Numbered from the stretch's first letter, positions 1 through 6,082 are shown. The stretch: 6,611 nt of DNA from Ramlibacter sp. (GCA_023701085.1 JAMPXR010000139.1:1-6611); one strand, 5' to 3'. The notes: generated by a model from the letters alone, not told the origin. Translations and numbers: made by a program.

Positions 1-186
1 CATGAGCTGGCTCGCGCCGGGGCAGCTGTGGCGGCGGATTTCCGCGATGACACGCAGCAGCTGCGCGCCCGACTCGCGATCGTCGCTAACGTCGATTCCC
101 AAGGCGAAATGGCGGTGCAGCCATTCGGCGTAGCTGTCCAAAGCCTGGTGCAGCGACGTCGAGGGCTTGTGCTTTTCGTTGTCCAT
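1..186 (-). CDS. Unrecognised protein, N-terminal part (runs off left edge)
   Basis: The complement reads an open frame of 62 codons from an ATG at 184-186 to the window edge with no stop, so the 3' part is missing. The visible protein begins MDNEKHKPSTSLHQ and is soluble, charged and probably helical, rich in His, Arg and Glu. No signal peptide or membrane segment is visible, so a cytoplasmic location is likely. A purine-rich GGGGA lies about 6 bases before the ATG as a plausible ribosome binding site, and a reasonable promoter lies about 85 bases upstream. I recognise no family. The short leader, the codon use and the promoter make a real gene more likely than the antisense frame at 28-333, which has no binding site or coherent protein character. 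Function unknown. Confidence 0.6.
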   Translation of the reverse strand, partial: MDNEKHKPSTSLHQALDSYAEWLHRHFALGIDVSDDRESGAQLLRVIAEIRRHSCPGASQLM

Positions 187-223
187 GCCCGGTCCCCAAT
201 CTGCCGCTTTTCTTGTTCGGCGA

Positions 224-237
224 GCTCCCCTGGGAGC
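224..237. repeat. Short inverted repeat in the leader of the left-edge gene
   Basis: GCTCCC and GGGAGC flank a two-base centre (CT on the plus strand). As RNA on the minus strand this would fold as a 5-bp stem with a 4-base loop, within the predicted untranslated leader of the left-edge gene and about 38 bases before its ATG. No U-tract follows, so it is not a terminator. It could be a leader hairpin, a protein site or chance in GC-rich DNA. Confidence 0.25.
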
Positions 238-268
238 AATCCGCCATCAGCAGAACGCTCCGGACTGG

Positions 269-297
269 AGTTTACCGGGCTTTTAACAATTCGTCAC
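269..297 (-). promoter_or_regulatory. Candidate sigma-70 promoter for the left-edge gene
   Basis: Read on the minus strand, a -35 box GTGACG (4 of 6 matches to TTGACA) at 292-297 is separated by exactly 17 bases from a -10 box TAAACT (4 of 6 to TATAAT) at 269-274. The spacer is AT-rich against the local background. Transcription would begin near 262, leaving a leader of about 76 bases before the ATG at 186. This implies the left-edge gene has its own promoter and does not depend on read-through from the HtrA-like gene. Confidence 0.4.
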
Positions 298-360
298 GCG
301 CTCGACCGTAGGACCGCTCACGCTGACGGCTGAGACAAATGCTTCGAGTCTGAGGCCACG

Positions 361-387
361 GTGCTGCGCAAGGGCAACACTTTTCTT
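361..387. terminator. Hairpin downstream of the HtrA-like gene, weak terminator candidate
   Basis: In minus-strand RNA, GTGTTGC and GCAGCAC pair as seven base pairs (one G-U) around a 6-base loop, about 58 bases past the stop of the HtrA-like gene, but no U-run follows. In plus-strand RNA the stem has one C-A mismatch yet is followed by TTTTCTT (381-387). It therefore fits neither direction perfectly. It could protect the 3' end of the HtrA-like mRNA or stop antisense transcription entering that gene. Low confidence. Confidence 0.25.
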
Positions 388-437
388 GGTGGAACAAGGT
401 CGCGCCAATGAAAGCGGCCTAATGTCACGAACAGGCT

Positions 438-1481
438 TCAAATCCCCGCCGGCTTCGCCATCGTGGACATGCGGTCCACGCCCTTGACGGTCAGGTCGCG
501 GGTGTCCTCGCCTTGCTGGACCGTGAGCTTCATCTCGTCGTCCGGCTGGGCGTGGGCCCAGATGCGCTTGTACATCTCCTCCAGCGTGGCCACGCGTACG
601 CCGTCCACGGCCAGGATCACGTCGCCGCCCTGCACGCCCGCGGCTTCGGCCGGGCTGCCCTTGGACACGCGCACCACCTGGACGCGGCCTTCTTGCTGGG
701 ACGACGTCAAGCCCAGCCACGGCCGGCGGCTTTGCACGCTGCTGCCCGTGCTCTGCATTTCGGCCAGGATGGGTTTGAGCAGGTCCACGGGCACGAACAT
801 ATTGCCCGGCAGCGGCCGGTTTTGGCCCAGCGCATCGATGACGAACAGGCTGCCGATGCCCAGCAGTTCGCCGCGCCGGTTGAACAGCGGCGCTCCGCTG
901 TGGTTGCCGATGGGCGGACTGGTGAACAGCGCCGTTTCGATGTGGTATTCCCAATAGCCGGAGAACGGCCGCTTGCTCACCAGTTGCGTGATCGCCAGCT
1001 CGCCCTGCTGTCCCCCGCTGGCGGCTATCAGCGGCTCGCCGGTCTGCACGTCCTGGTGCGAGCCCAGCGCGACCGGGGCCACGTTGCGCAGCGGCAGCAG
1101 CGGCTTGATCAGGCCGAACCCGGTGGCCAGGTCATACGCCACCGGCCGCGCCGGCAGCACCCGGTTGTCCTGCGTCACGATCTGGATGGCGTCCGCTTCC
1201 AGCATGAGGTAGCCGATCGTGAGGATCAGCCCGTCGCCGGCGATCACGACACCGGACCCGGCACGGCGTTCCCCCAGCGTTTCGGCCGAGCGCGCGCCCT
1301 CGGTCGCGCTCACCTGGACACCCACCACCGCCGCATGGGCCTTGGTCAATGCCTCGATCACCGCCTGATTCATAGGGGCGGTGGAGGTCTCCGACCCCCA
1401 GGCCGCTCCCGCAGGCAAGCACATCAAACCCGCGACGGCGACGCTTAAGCAGGCACTCTGAATGAGGGTAGGTGCACGCAT
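438..1481 (-). CDS. Secreted HtrA/DegP-like protein with PDZ domain and degenerate catalytic triad
   Basis: 347 residues. A Sec-type signal peptide (basic start MRAP, hydrophobic stretch 7-27, likely cleavage near residues 27-29) directs it to the periplasm. A trypsin-like fold spans about 45-240 and shows the HtrA landmarks GSGVVI (75-80), DGLILT (83-88), DLATGFGLIK (117-126) and NHSGAPLFN (193-201). A PDZ domain spans about 252-335, with the WLGL carboxylate loop and GVQGGDVILAVDG. HtrA proteins (family S1C) degrade or chaperone misfolded envelope proteins. In this one the serine equivalent is kept (Ser195), but the His position reads Tyr91 and the Asp position Gly121, so classical triad proteolysis looks lost. 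A non-catalytic chaperone or adaptor role is the inference. I chose ATG 1481 over an ATG 66 bases upstream because AAGGAG lies 5 bases before it and the signal peptide begins there. The length is below DegP (about 475, two PDZ) and close to one-PDZ DegS-like members. Confidence 0.88.
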   Translation of the reverse strand: MRAPTLIQSACLSVAVAGLMCLPAGAAWGSETSTAPMNQAVIEALTKAHAAVVGVQVSATEGARSAETLGERRAGSGVVIAGDGLILTIGYLMLEADAIQIVTQDNRVLPARPVAYDLATGFGLIKPLLPLRNVAPVALGSHQDVQTGEPLIAASGGQQGELAITQLVSKRPFSGYWEYHIETALFTSPPIGNHSGAPLFNRRGELLGIGSLFVIDALGQNRPLPGNMFVPVDLLKPILAEMQSTGSSVQSRRPWLGLTSSQQEGRVQVVRVSKGSPAEAAGVQGGDVILAVDGVRVATLEEMYKRIWAHAQPDDEMKLTVQQGEDTRDLTVKGVDRMSTMAKPAGI

Positions 1482-1486
1482 GTCGG

Positions 1487-1492
1487 CTCCTT
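1487..1492 (-). promoter_or_regulatory. Ribosome binding site deciding the HtrA-like start
   Basis: The minus strand reads AAGGAG, then 5 bases, then ATG at 1481. This near-consensus Shine-Dalgarno fixes the start and excludes the longer 369-codon frame, whose extra 22 residues do not resemble a signal peptide. Confidence 0.85.
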
Positions 1493-1518
1493 GGGCGCAA
1501 GGCCAATGCCACACAACA

Positions 1519-1547
1519 AGAATGCACCCGAACGGACGACGGTTCAA
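1519..1547 (-). promoter_or_regulatory. Candidate promoter of the HtrA-like gene
   Basis: Minus strand: -35 TTGAAC (4 of 6) at 1542-1547, a 17-base spacer, and -10 CATTCT (3 of 6) at 1519-1524. Transcription would start near 1512, giving a leader of about 30 bases that contains the AAGGAG site. The -10 box is weak, which would fit an activated promoter. No convincing extracytoplasmic-stress (sigma-E, GGAACTT/TCTGA) pair was seen. Confidence 0.35.
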
Positions 1548-1604
1548 GCAACCCGCATCTTGTCCTTGTGCGCGAATTGGTTGCCTGCATCCGCGTCGCC
1601 CCGC

Positions 1605-1624
1605 TTGTCATGCACCCATGACAA
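1605..1624. repeat. Perfect 8-4-8 inverted repeat, candidate operator
   Basis: TTGTCATG and CATGACAA flank CACC with no mismatch. It lies in the divergent intergenic region, 58 bases upstream of the -35 box of the HtrA-like gene and 135 bases before the start of the plus-strand gene. No T-run follows on either strand, so it does not look like a terminator. A dimeric regulator site is the simplest reading, but no regulator is identified. Confidence 0.45.
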
Positions 1625-1759
1625 AACTGTTGCTCATCAGGACGGACAGCCCGGTCGCTTCGAGGGCAATCCGGGGGCAATTGGCTCATGTGCTTCCCGA
1701 CTCAAGCGCATTGAATGAAGACTGGCCGATTCCGCGGCGTGGCGCGGCGGGGCAAAACA

Positions 1760-2326
1760 ATGAACATGCGACGGATGGCGAACAATGGACGACGGCTCGC
1801 GCTGCAGGGGCTCTCGCTCCTCGCCGCCCTCACGTACTTGCCGGACTATGGCCAGACCCTGGAAGAACAGGCGCAGCAGGCAGCCGTGGCCGACGGCGTG
1901 AGCACGCTCGGCGGGTTGGCCCTGGGCGCGGCCGAGGCAAATCCGCTCGGGCTCATTTCGGTGTTCGCCAAGATCCCCATGCTCGCGTACGTCAGGACCC
2001 TGCCGCCGGACCAGCAAGCGGAGTGGCACGCGACCTACGGCGCCGTCTGGGGCGGCACCGCCGCCAACAACATCTGCATCGCGGTCGCCATCCTGAGCGG
2101 CGGCGTGCTCGCGCCCCTGTGCCCCATCGTTGGCATGGCCTGGGGCATGAACAAGTGGAACGAATCGGCGATGGAACGCGAACTGTGGGCGATCTGCCGC
2201 GAGGAACGCGCCTATTGGAACAACCCGCACATGACCTGCGGCTTCATCGACCACTCCGCGACCGCGATGTCCGAAGTCCTGAAGCAAAGCGGCGCCGGAC
2301 CCGCGCCCGACACTCCCAAGCCCTGA
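1760..2326 (+). CDS. Unrecognised small secreted or membrane-associated protein
   Basis: 188 residues from ATG 1760. The N-terminus carries five arginines followed by a hydrophobic stretch (about 13-27), which fits a signal peptide or membrane anchor. Residues 45-75 are Gly/Ala/Leu-rich with an ANPLG motif (60-64). Residues 95-130 form a second hydrophobic segment beginning WGGTAANN and containing the APLCP stretch, probably membrane-inserted or amphipathic. The C-terminal 135-165 is polar and aromatic, and the tail is Pro-rich. There are four cysteines (106, 121, 146, 160), an even number that would suit disulfides if the protein is exported. I know of no named family. ATG 1760 is preferred over ATG 1715 because GGCGGGG precedes it while 1715 has no site; 1766 and 1775 remain possible. 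The gene ends 48 bases before galE with no terminator between, so the two may be co-transcribed. Confidence 0.65.
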   Translation: MNMRRMANNGRRLALQGLSLLAALTYLPDYGQTLEEQAQQAAVADGVSTLGGLALGAAEANPLGLISVFAKIPMLAYVRTLPPDQQAEWHATYGAVWGGTAANNICIAVAILSGGVLAPLCPIVGMAWGMNKWNESAMERELWAICREERAYWNNPHMTCGFIDHSATAMSEVLKQSGAGPAPDTPKP

Positions 2327-2374
2327 CCGCTGCCGCCACCGCGCCGACCCATAATGGCCCATGGGGGAACTCAC

Positions 2375-3379
2375 ATGGCCATTCTTCTGACCGGCGGCAC
2401 CGGCTACATCGCCAGCCACACGGCGGCGGTGCTGACGGGGGCCGGGCACGACGTGGTGCTGCTGGACAACCTGAGCAACAGCCGGCGCGACGTGGTCGAG
2501 CGGCTGCGGCAGATCACCGGCCGCACCCTGGCTTTTCACGAAGCCGACGTGCGCGATCGCGCGCGCGTCGCCGAAGTGCTGCGCGCGCACGGCTGCACCG
2601 CGGTCGTGCACTTCGCCGGCCTGAAGGCCGTCGGCGAATCCGTGCAGAAGCCGGTGGACTATTTCGACCACAACGTCGGCGGCTCCATCGCCCTGCTGCA
2701 GGCCATGCGCGACGCAGGCGTCTCCACGCTCGTCTTCAGCTCCAGCGCGACGGTGTACGGCGAGCCGCAGTACCTGCCGCTGGACGAAGCGCATCCGACC
2801 GCGGCCGTGAACCCCTACGGCCGCACCAAGCTGCACATCGAGGAAATGCTGGCCGACGTGTGCCACGCCGACCCGGCCTGGCGCGTCGCCTGCCTGCGCT
2901 ACTTCAACCCGGTGGGCGCGCACCCGTCGGGCCTGATCGGCGAGGACCCGCGCGGCATCCCGAACAACCTGATGCCCTACATCGCCAAGGTGGCGACGGG
3001 CGAGCTGCCGTCGCTGGGCGTGTTCGGCAACGACTACCCCACGCCCGACGGCACCGGCGTGCGCGACTACATCCATGTGATGGACCTGGCCGAAGGGCAC
3101 GCCGCGGCCCTGGCCTTCCTGCAGCGCCAAGCGGGCTGGCATGCCATCAACCTGGGCACCGGCCGCGGCTACAGCGTGCTGGAAATGCTGCGAGCGTTCG
3201 AAAACGCCTGCGGCCACGCCGTTGCGCACGAGATCAAACCGCGACGGCCGGGCGACGTGGCCAGCTGCTACGCCGACCCGGCCCAGGCGCTGGCCGCGCT
3301 GGGCTGGCGCGCAAACAGAGGGATCGGGGAGATGTGCGAAAGCACCTGGAAGTGGTGCGTGGCACAGAAAGCGCAATAG
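2375..3379 (+). CDS. galE: UDP-glucose/UDP-N-acetylglucosamine 4-epimerase GalE
   Basis: 334 residues, close to E. coli GalE (338). It is a cytoplasmic NAD-dependent extended short-chain dehydrogenase that interconverts UDP-Glc and UDP-Gal. The Rossmann motif TGGTGYIASH is at 6-15, DNLSNS at 31-36, FAGLKAVGES at 80-89, SSSATVYG at 122-129 and NPYGRTK at 146-152. The catalytic Ser124, Tyr148 and Lys152 are all present. The substrate side shows RYFNPVGAHPSG, PNNLMPY and RDYIHVMDLA. The position matching E. coli Tyr299 is Cys298 (in DVASCYAD), as in human GALE, which accepts UDP-GlcNAc/UDP-GalNAc as well; dual specificity is therefore inferred. Start: the ATG at 2375 has GGGGGA 6 bases upstream, while the ATG 21 bases earlier lacks a site. 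It probably supplies UDP-Gal or UDP-GalNAc to the glycan genes downstream. Confidence 0.95.
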   Translation: MAILLTGGTGYIASHTAAVLTGAGHDVVLLDNLSNSRRDVVERLRQITGRTLAFHEADVRDRARVAEVLRAHGCTAVVHFAGLKAVGESVQKPVDYFDHNVGGSIALLQAMRDAGVSTLVFSSSATVYGEPQYLPLDEAHPTAAVNPYGRTKLHIEEMLADVCHADPAWRVACLRYFNPVGAHPSGLIGEDPRGIPNNLMPYIAKVATGELPSLGVFGNDYPTPDGTGVRDYIHVMDLAEGHAAALAFLQRQAGWHAINLGTGRGYSVLEMLRAFENACGHAVAHEIKPRRPGDVASCYADPAQALAALGWRANRGIGEMCESTWKWCVAQKAQ

Positions 3380-3581
3380 ATAGTTTCGCGCGCCTTCTTC
3401 GCCTATCAGCTAACAAAGTTTTACTAAAACACTTTATCCGGTGCGGGAATTGTTTTCATCGCTGCGGCGCCAACGCAACGCAAAGCCTCGCCACATCGTC
3501 TCAAAAATTCGACAGATCACGATCTTTGTGTGCTTTCGCACAGGATTTTGTTGACCCATGTCGTGTTCCAGCGACTCCGCC

Positions 3582-3597
3582 TGAGAAGCCCTTCTCA
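3582..3597. repeat. Perfect palindrome over the candidate -35 box
   Basis: TGAGAAG and CTTCTCA flank CC with no mismatch. The right arm coincides with the proposed -35 hexamer of the promoter driving the glycan genes, a position typical of a repressor operator. It has no U-tract on either side. Operator function is inference. Confidence 0.4.
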
Positions 3598-3620
3598 ACT
3601 CGGCATTAAAAAAATAAGAT
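3592..3620 (+). promoter_or_regulatory. Candidate promoter of the glycan gene pair
   Basis: -35 TTCTCA (4 of 6) at 3592-3597, a 17-base spacer that ends in an A7 run, and -10 TAAGAT (4 of 6) at 3615-3620. Transcription would begin near 3627, about 70 bases before the ATG at 3698. This is the best promoter-like pair I found in the intergenic region. Confidence 0.35.
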
Positions 3621-3653
3621 TGCCGAACGTGACCGTTTGTAACGTCACGGCAA
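3620..3653 (+). repeat. Nested inverted repeat, hairpin or operator
   Basis: TTGCCG (3620-3625) and CGGCAA (3648-3653) enclose CGTGAC/GTCACG (3628-3633, 3644-3649), which in turn encloses GTT-TGT-AAC. As RNA the inner arms form a 9-bp stem with one bulged C and a 3-base loop. The outer and inner arms overlap by two bases, so not all pairs can form together. It abuts the proposed -10 box and could act as an operator or as structure at the 5' end of the leader. Confidence 0.35.
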
Positions 3654-3697
3654 GAGGGGATTGCGCGTGTGCCTTGAAGCAGCGAAGTCGGGCGCTT

Positions 3698-4807
3698 ATG
3701 GCGGATAGCGTCCTCTTTCACGTCACCGTCACCTGGCCCGCTTTCGCGGGCTTTCTGGCCGCGTTCACGACATGCGTGGTGCTGGTGCTCACCAAAGAAC
3801 TGCACGGCCACCTGACGATGGACAGCGCCATCGGCGTGCAGAAGTTCCATGAAGCGCCCACACCGCGGGTGGGCGGTGTCGGCATCTACCTTGGTCTGGC
3901 GCTGGCCTGGGCCCTGGTGCCGAACAAGGCCGTCGACGACATTCTCGAAGTCATCCTGTTGGCCGGCATCCCGCCCCTCGCGCTGGGGCTGCTGGAAGAC
4001 CTGACCAAGCGGGTCGGCGTGCTGCCGCGCCTGCTGGCCACCATGGCCGGCAGCGTAGTGGCGTGGCTCTTGACGGGCGTCGCGCTGAACCGGCTCGATG
4101 TCCCGGGGCTGGACTGGCTCATGGCCTTCACGCCCTTCGCGGTGCTCTTTACCGCGGTCGCCGTCGGGGGCGTGGCCAATGCCATCAACATGATCGACGG
4201 CTTCAACGGGCTGGCCAGCGGCACCACCATCATCGCCCTGTTGGCGCTGGCCGCCATCGCCGCCGAAGCCGGCGACGTCACGCTGGCGCTGGCTTGCATC
4301 CTGGTGGCCGCGGCCGTCGTGGGCTTCTGGCTGGTGAACTACCCCTGGGGCAAGCTTTTCATGGGCGACGGCGGTGCGTACTTCGTCGGCTTCGCCCTCG
4401 CGTGGCTGGCGGTGCTGCTGCCCATGCGCAACCCCAGCGTATCACCCTGGGCCGCCCTGCTGGTCTGCGCCTACCCCGTCATCGAAACGCTCTACAGCAT
4501 CGTGCGGCGGCATCGCAACCGCCAGTCGCCCGGCGCGCCCGACAGCAGCCATCTTCACAGCCTGATCAAGACGAGGTTTATCCGCCGCAAGCTCGCGGGC
4601 AAAACCAAGGCCCTCCAGCGCGCTGCGGTGTCGCCCATCATCTGGACGTTCAGCGTCTTGCCGGCGCTGGTGGCCGCCGCGTTTTACGACGAGTCCTACT
4701 TGCTGCTGTTGACCTTCCTCGCCTGTGTATGGGTCTATCACGTGGCTTATTCCTCCCTGTCGCAGGCGCGAGAGTCCAGCGGCGACCCCTCTCAAGCGGG
4801 CTCCTGA
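3698..4807 (+). CDS. Undecaprenyl-phosphate sugar-1-phosphate transferase (WecA/WbpL-like, MraY family)
   Basis: 369 residues and very hydrophobic, with about ten likely membrane helices. The family moves a sugar-1-phosphate (often GlcNAc, GalNAc, FucNAc or QuiNAc) from a UDP-sugar to undecaprenyl phosphate on the inner face of the cytoplasmic membrane, starting O-antigen or other glycan synthesis. Landmarks in order: HEAPTPRVGGVG (51-62), LLEDLTKR (98-105), NAINMIDGFNGLASG (161-175), FMGDGGAYFVG (221-231) and the cytoplasmic SSHLHSL (283-289), equivalent to the HxH region. The usual Asp-Asp pair of the second motif reads Glu100-Asp101. Start: ATG 3698 places the first membrane helix at the family's usual position; a GTG at 3530 would add 56 unrelated residues. 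The binding site at 3698 is weak, so the start is not certain. The gene ends one base before the next gene, suggesting an operon. The exact sugar cannot be read from sequence. Confidence 0.9.
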   Translation: MADSVLFHVTVTWPAFAGFLAAFTTCVVLVLTKELHGHLTMDSAIGVQKFHEAPTPRVGGVGIYLGLALAWALVPNKAVDDILEVILLAGIPPLALGLLEDLTKRVGVLPRLLATMAGSVVAWLLTGVALNRLDVPGLDWLMAFTPFAVLFTAVAVGGVANAINMIDGFNGLASGTTIIALLALAAIAAEAGDVTLALACILVAAAVVGFWLVNYPWGKLFMGDGGAYFVGFALAWLAVLLPMRNPSVSPWAALLVCAYPVIETLYSIVRRHRNRQSPGAPDSSHLHSLIKTRFIRRKLAGKTKALQRAAVSPIIWTFSVLPALVAAAFYDESYLLLLTFLACVWVYHVAYSSLSQARESSGDPSQAGS

Positions 4808-4808
4808 A

Positions 4809-6065
4809 TTGCACATCCTGTTTTTGTCGGACAACTTTCCTCCGGAAGTGAATGCGCCGGCCAGCCGAACCTTTGAACACTGCCGGGAGTGGGTAAAGGC
4901 CGGTCATGCCGTGACTGTCGTGACCTGCGCGCCCAACTTTCCCAAGGGTAAGGTCTTCGCCGGCTACAAGAACAGGCTGTGGCAAACCGAAAACGTGGAG
5001 GGAATCCGCGTCATTCGCGTCTGGTCCTACATGACCGCGAACACCGGTTTCGCGCGAAGAATCCTCGACTATCTCAGCTTCATGGTTTCCGGCGTCCTGG
5101 CCGGATTGTTCGTTCGCAGCGTCGACATCGTCGTGGGCACCTCTCCGCAGTTCTTCACTGCCTGCGCTGCCTGGGCAGTCGGCGGCGCGAAACGGGTTCC
5201 ATGGGTCTTCGAGTTACGGGACTTCTGGCCGGAATCCATCAAGGCGGTGGGAGTCATGCACAACTCCCTGCTCATGGGTTTCCTCGAGCGCATCGAGATG
5301 TTCCTCTACCGTCGTGCCAATCGCATCGTGACGGTGACACATTCGTTCAAGCAGACCTTGATCCGGCGCGGAATCGCTGCAAACAAGATCGACGTCGTGA
5401 CCAACGGCGTGGACCTGTCTGCCTTCACGCCGCGCCCGAAAGACGCCGACCTCGTGGCGCAGCTGGATTTGCAGGGCAAATTCGTGGCCGGATACATAGG
5501 CACCCACGGCATGGCCCATGCGCTGGAAACGCTGTTGGATGCGGCTGAAATCCTCAGGCAAACGCCGGGGGCGGAAGACATCCGAATTCTTTTCCTGGGC
5601 GACGGCGCCCGCAAGGCCGGCCTGGTCGAAAGCGCACGCTCGCGCAAGCTGGACAACGTGCTGTTCGTCGACTCGGTGTCCAAGGCGCAGGTGGCGCGCT
5701 ATTGGGCCGTGCTGGACACGTCCATCATCCATTTGCGCAAGGTCGACCTGTTCGGCACCGTCATCCCCTCCAAGCTGTTCGAGTGCATGGGGATGGGCAT
5801 TCCCGTCCTGCACGGGGTCGCGGGCGAGTCGGCGGCCATCGTGGCACGCGAGGGGGTCGGAGAAGTCTTCGAACCCGAGAGCGCCGAGTCGCTGGTGCAG
5901 GGCATTCTTCGCATGCGCTCAGAGCCGGAACGCTACAAGGAATTTCGCGCGAACGCCTTGAAAGCCGCGCGGCACTATGACCGCAGGCATCTTGCGTTGA
6001 GCATGCTCGATGCCTTGGAAGACGCGTGCCGGCAGCCGCAGACGATGGCGGCCGAAGAAGCGTAG
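4809..6065 (+). CDS. Family GT4 glycosyltransferase (WbuB-like), TTG start
   Basis: 418 residues with a GT-B fold and retaining mechanism expected. It adds a sugar from a nucleotide donor to the growing lipid-linked glycan at the cytoplasmic membrane face. The acceptor-side N-domain (1 to about 190) opens HILFLSDNFPPEVNAPASR, the usual family start, and includes FELRDFWPES (134-143). The donor-side C-domain includes VVTNGVD (196-202), GYIGTHGMAHALE (228-240), LFLGDGARK (261-269) and IPSKLFECMGMGIPVLHG (319-336), with the donor-binding acidic residues Glu325 and Glu340. Length and motifs resemble WbuB-type HexNAc (e.g. FucNAc) transferases. Start: no ATG lies at the family position. TTG 4809, one base after the preceding stop, fits homology and would be translationally coupled. 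An ATG at 4725 would overlap the previous gene by 83 bases and add 28 unrelated residues. The donor sugar is unknown. Confidence 0.88.
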   Translation: MHILFLSDNFPPEVNAPASRTFEHCREWVKAGHAVTVVTCAPNFPKGKVFAGYKNRLWQTENVEGIRVIRVWSYMTANTGFARRILDYLSFMVSGVLAGLFVRSVDIVVGTSPQFFTACAAWAVGGAKRVPWVFELRDFWPESIKAVGVMHNSLLMGFLERIEMFLYRRANRIVTVTHSFKQTLIRRGIAANKIDVVTNGVDLSAFTPRPKDADLVAQLDLQGKFVAGYIGTHGMAHALETLLDAAEILRQTPGAEDIRILFLGDGARKAGLVESARSRKLDNVLFVDSVSKAQVARYWAVLDTSIIHLRKVDLFGTVIPSKLFECMGMGIPVLHGVAGESAAIVAREGVGEVFEPESAESLVQGILRMRSEPERYKEFRANALKAARHYDRRHLALSMLDALEDACRQPQTMAAEEA

Positions 6066-6082
6066 CCCCCCCGCCCTGCCGC

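Larger units (their letters stand above)
3380..3697. other. AT-richer gene-free region between galE and the glycan genes
   Basis: 318 bases without a convincing gene. It is markedly richer in A/T than the flanking genes, with runs such as TTTTACTAAAAC near 3419 and an A7 run near 3608-3614. A weak hairpin (TGTGC, loop TTTC, GCACA, 3529-3542) followed by GGATTTTG could be the galE terminator but is short. The right half holds a palindrome, a candidate promoter and a second hairpin, listed separately. The downstream frame stays open back to a GTG at 3530, but the 56 extra residues are basic and unlike the family, so I treat this DNA as regulatory. Low GC upstream of surface-polysaccharide genes is common and may reflect nucleoid-protein silencing or transfer. 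Confidence 0.6.

Noticed and set aside
513..1448. 311-codon plus-strand frame opposite the HtrA-like gene
   Set aside because: Low-complexity Arg/His/Ala/Gln-rich translation typical of an antisense frame in GC-rich DNA; no ribosome binding site, and the minus strand carries a clear domain protein.
1637..3376. 579-codon minus-strand frame opposite galE and its upstream gene
   Set aside because: Its length comes from lack of stop codons in GC-rich DNA; composition is Arg/His/Gly/Val-rich with no domain, and galE on the plus strand is unambiguous.
3529..3542. Short hairpin as galE terminator
   Set aside because: Only a 5-bp stem with a short, interrupted T tract and about 150 bases past the galE stop; mentioned in the intergenic entry but not called.
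1462..3609. 715-codon plus-strand frame spanning two genes
   Set aside because: Out-of-frame shadow of the small protein and galE; Arg/Ala-rich with no motifs.
3699..3712. Sequence resembling the ops element (GGCGGTAGCGT) recruiting RfaH
   Set aside because: The match contains an extra A (GGCGGATAGCGTCC) and lies inside the first codons, not in the leader; ops spacing is strict, so chance is likelier.
3434..3850. 138-codon minus-strand frame in the AT-rich gap
   Set aside because: Overlaps the start of the priming transferase, has no binding site and no recognisable protein features.
6066..6082. Bidirectional terminator between the convergent genes
   Set aside because: The 17-base gap is C-rich with no inverted repeat or T/A tracts.
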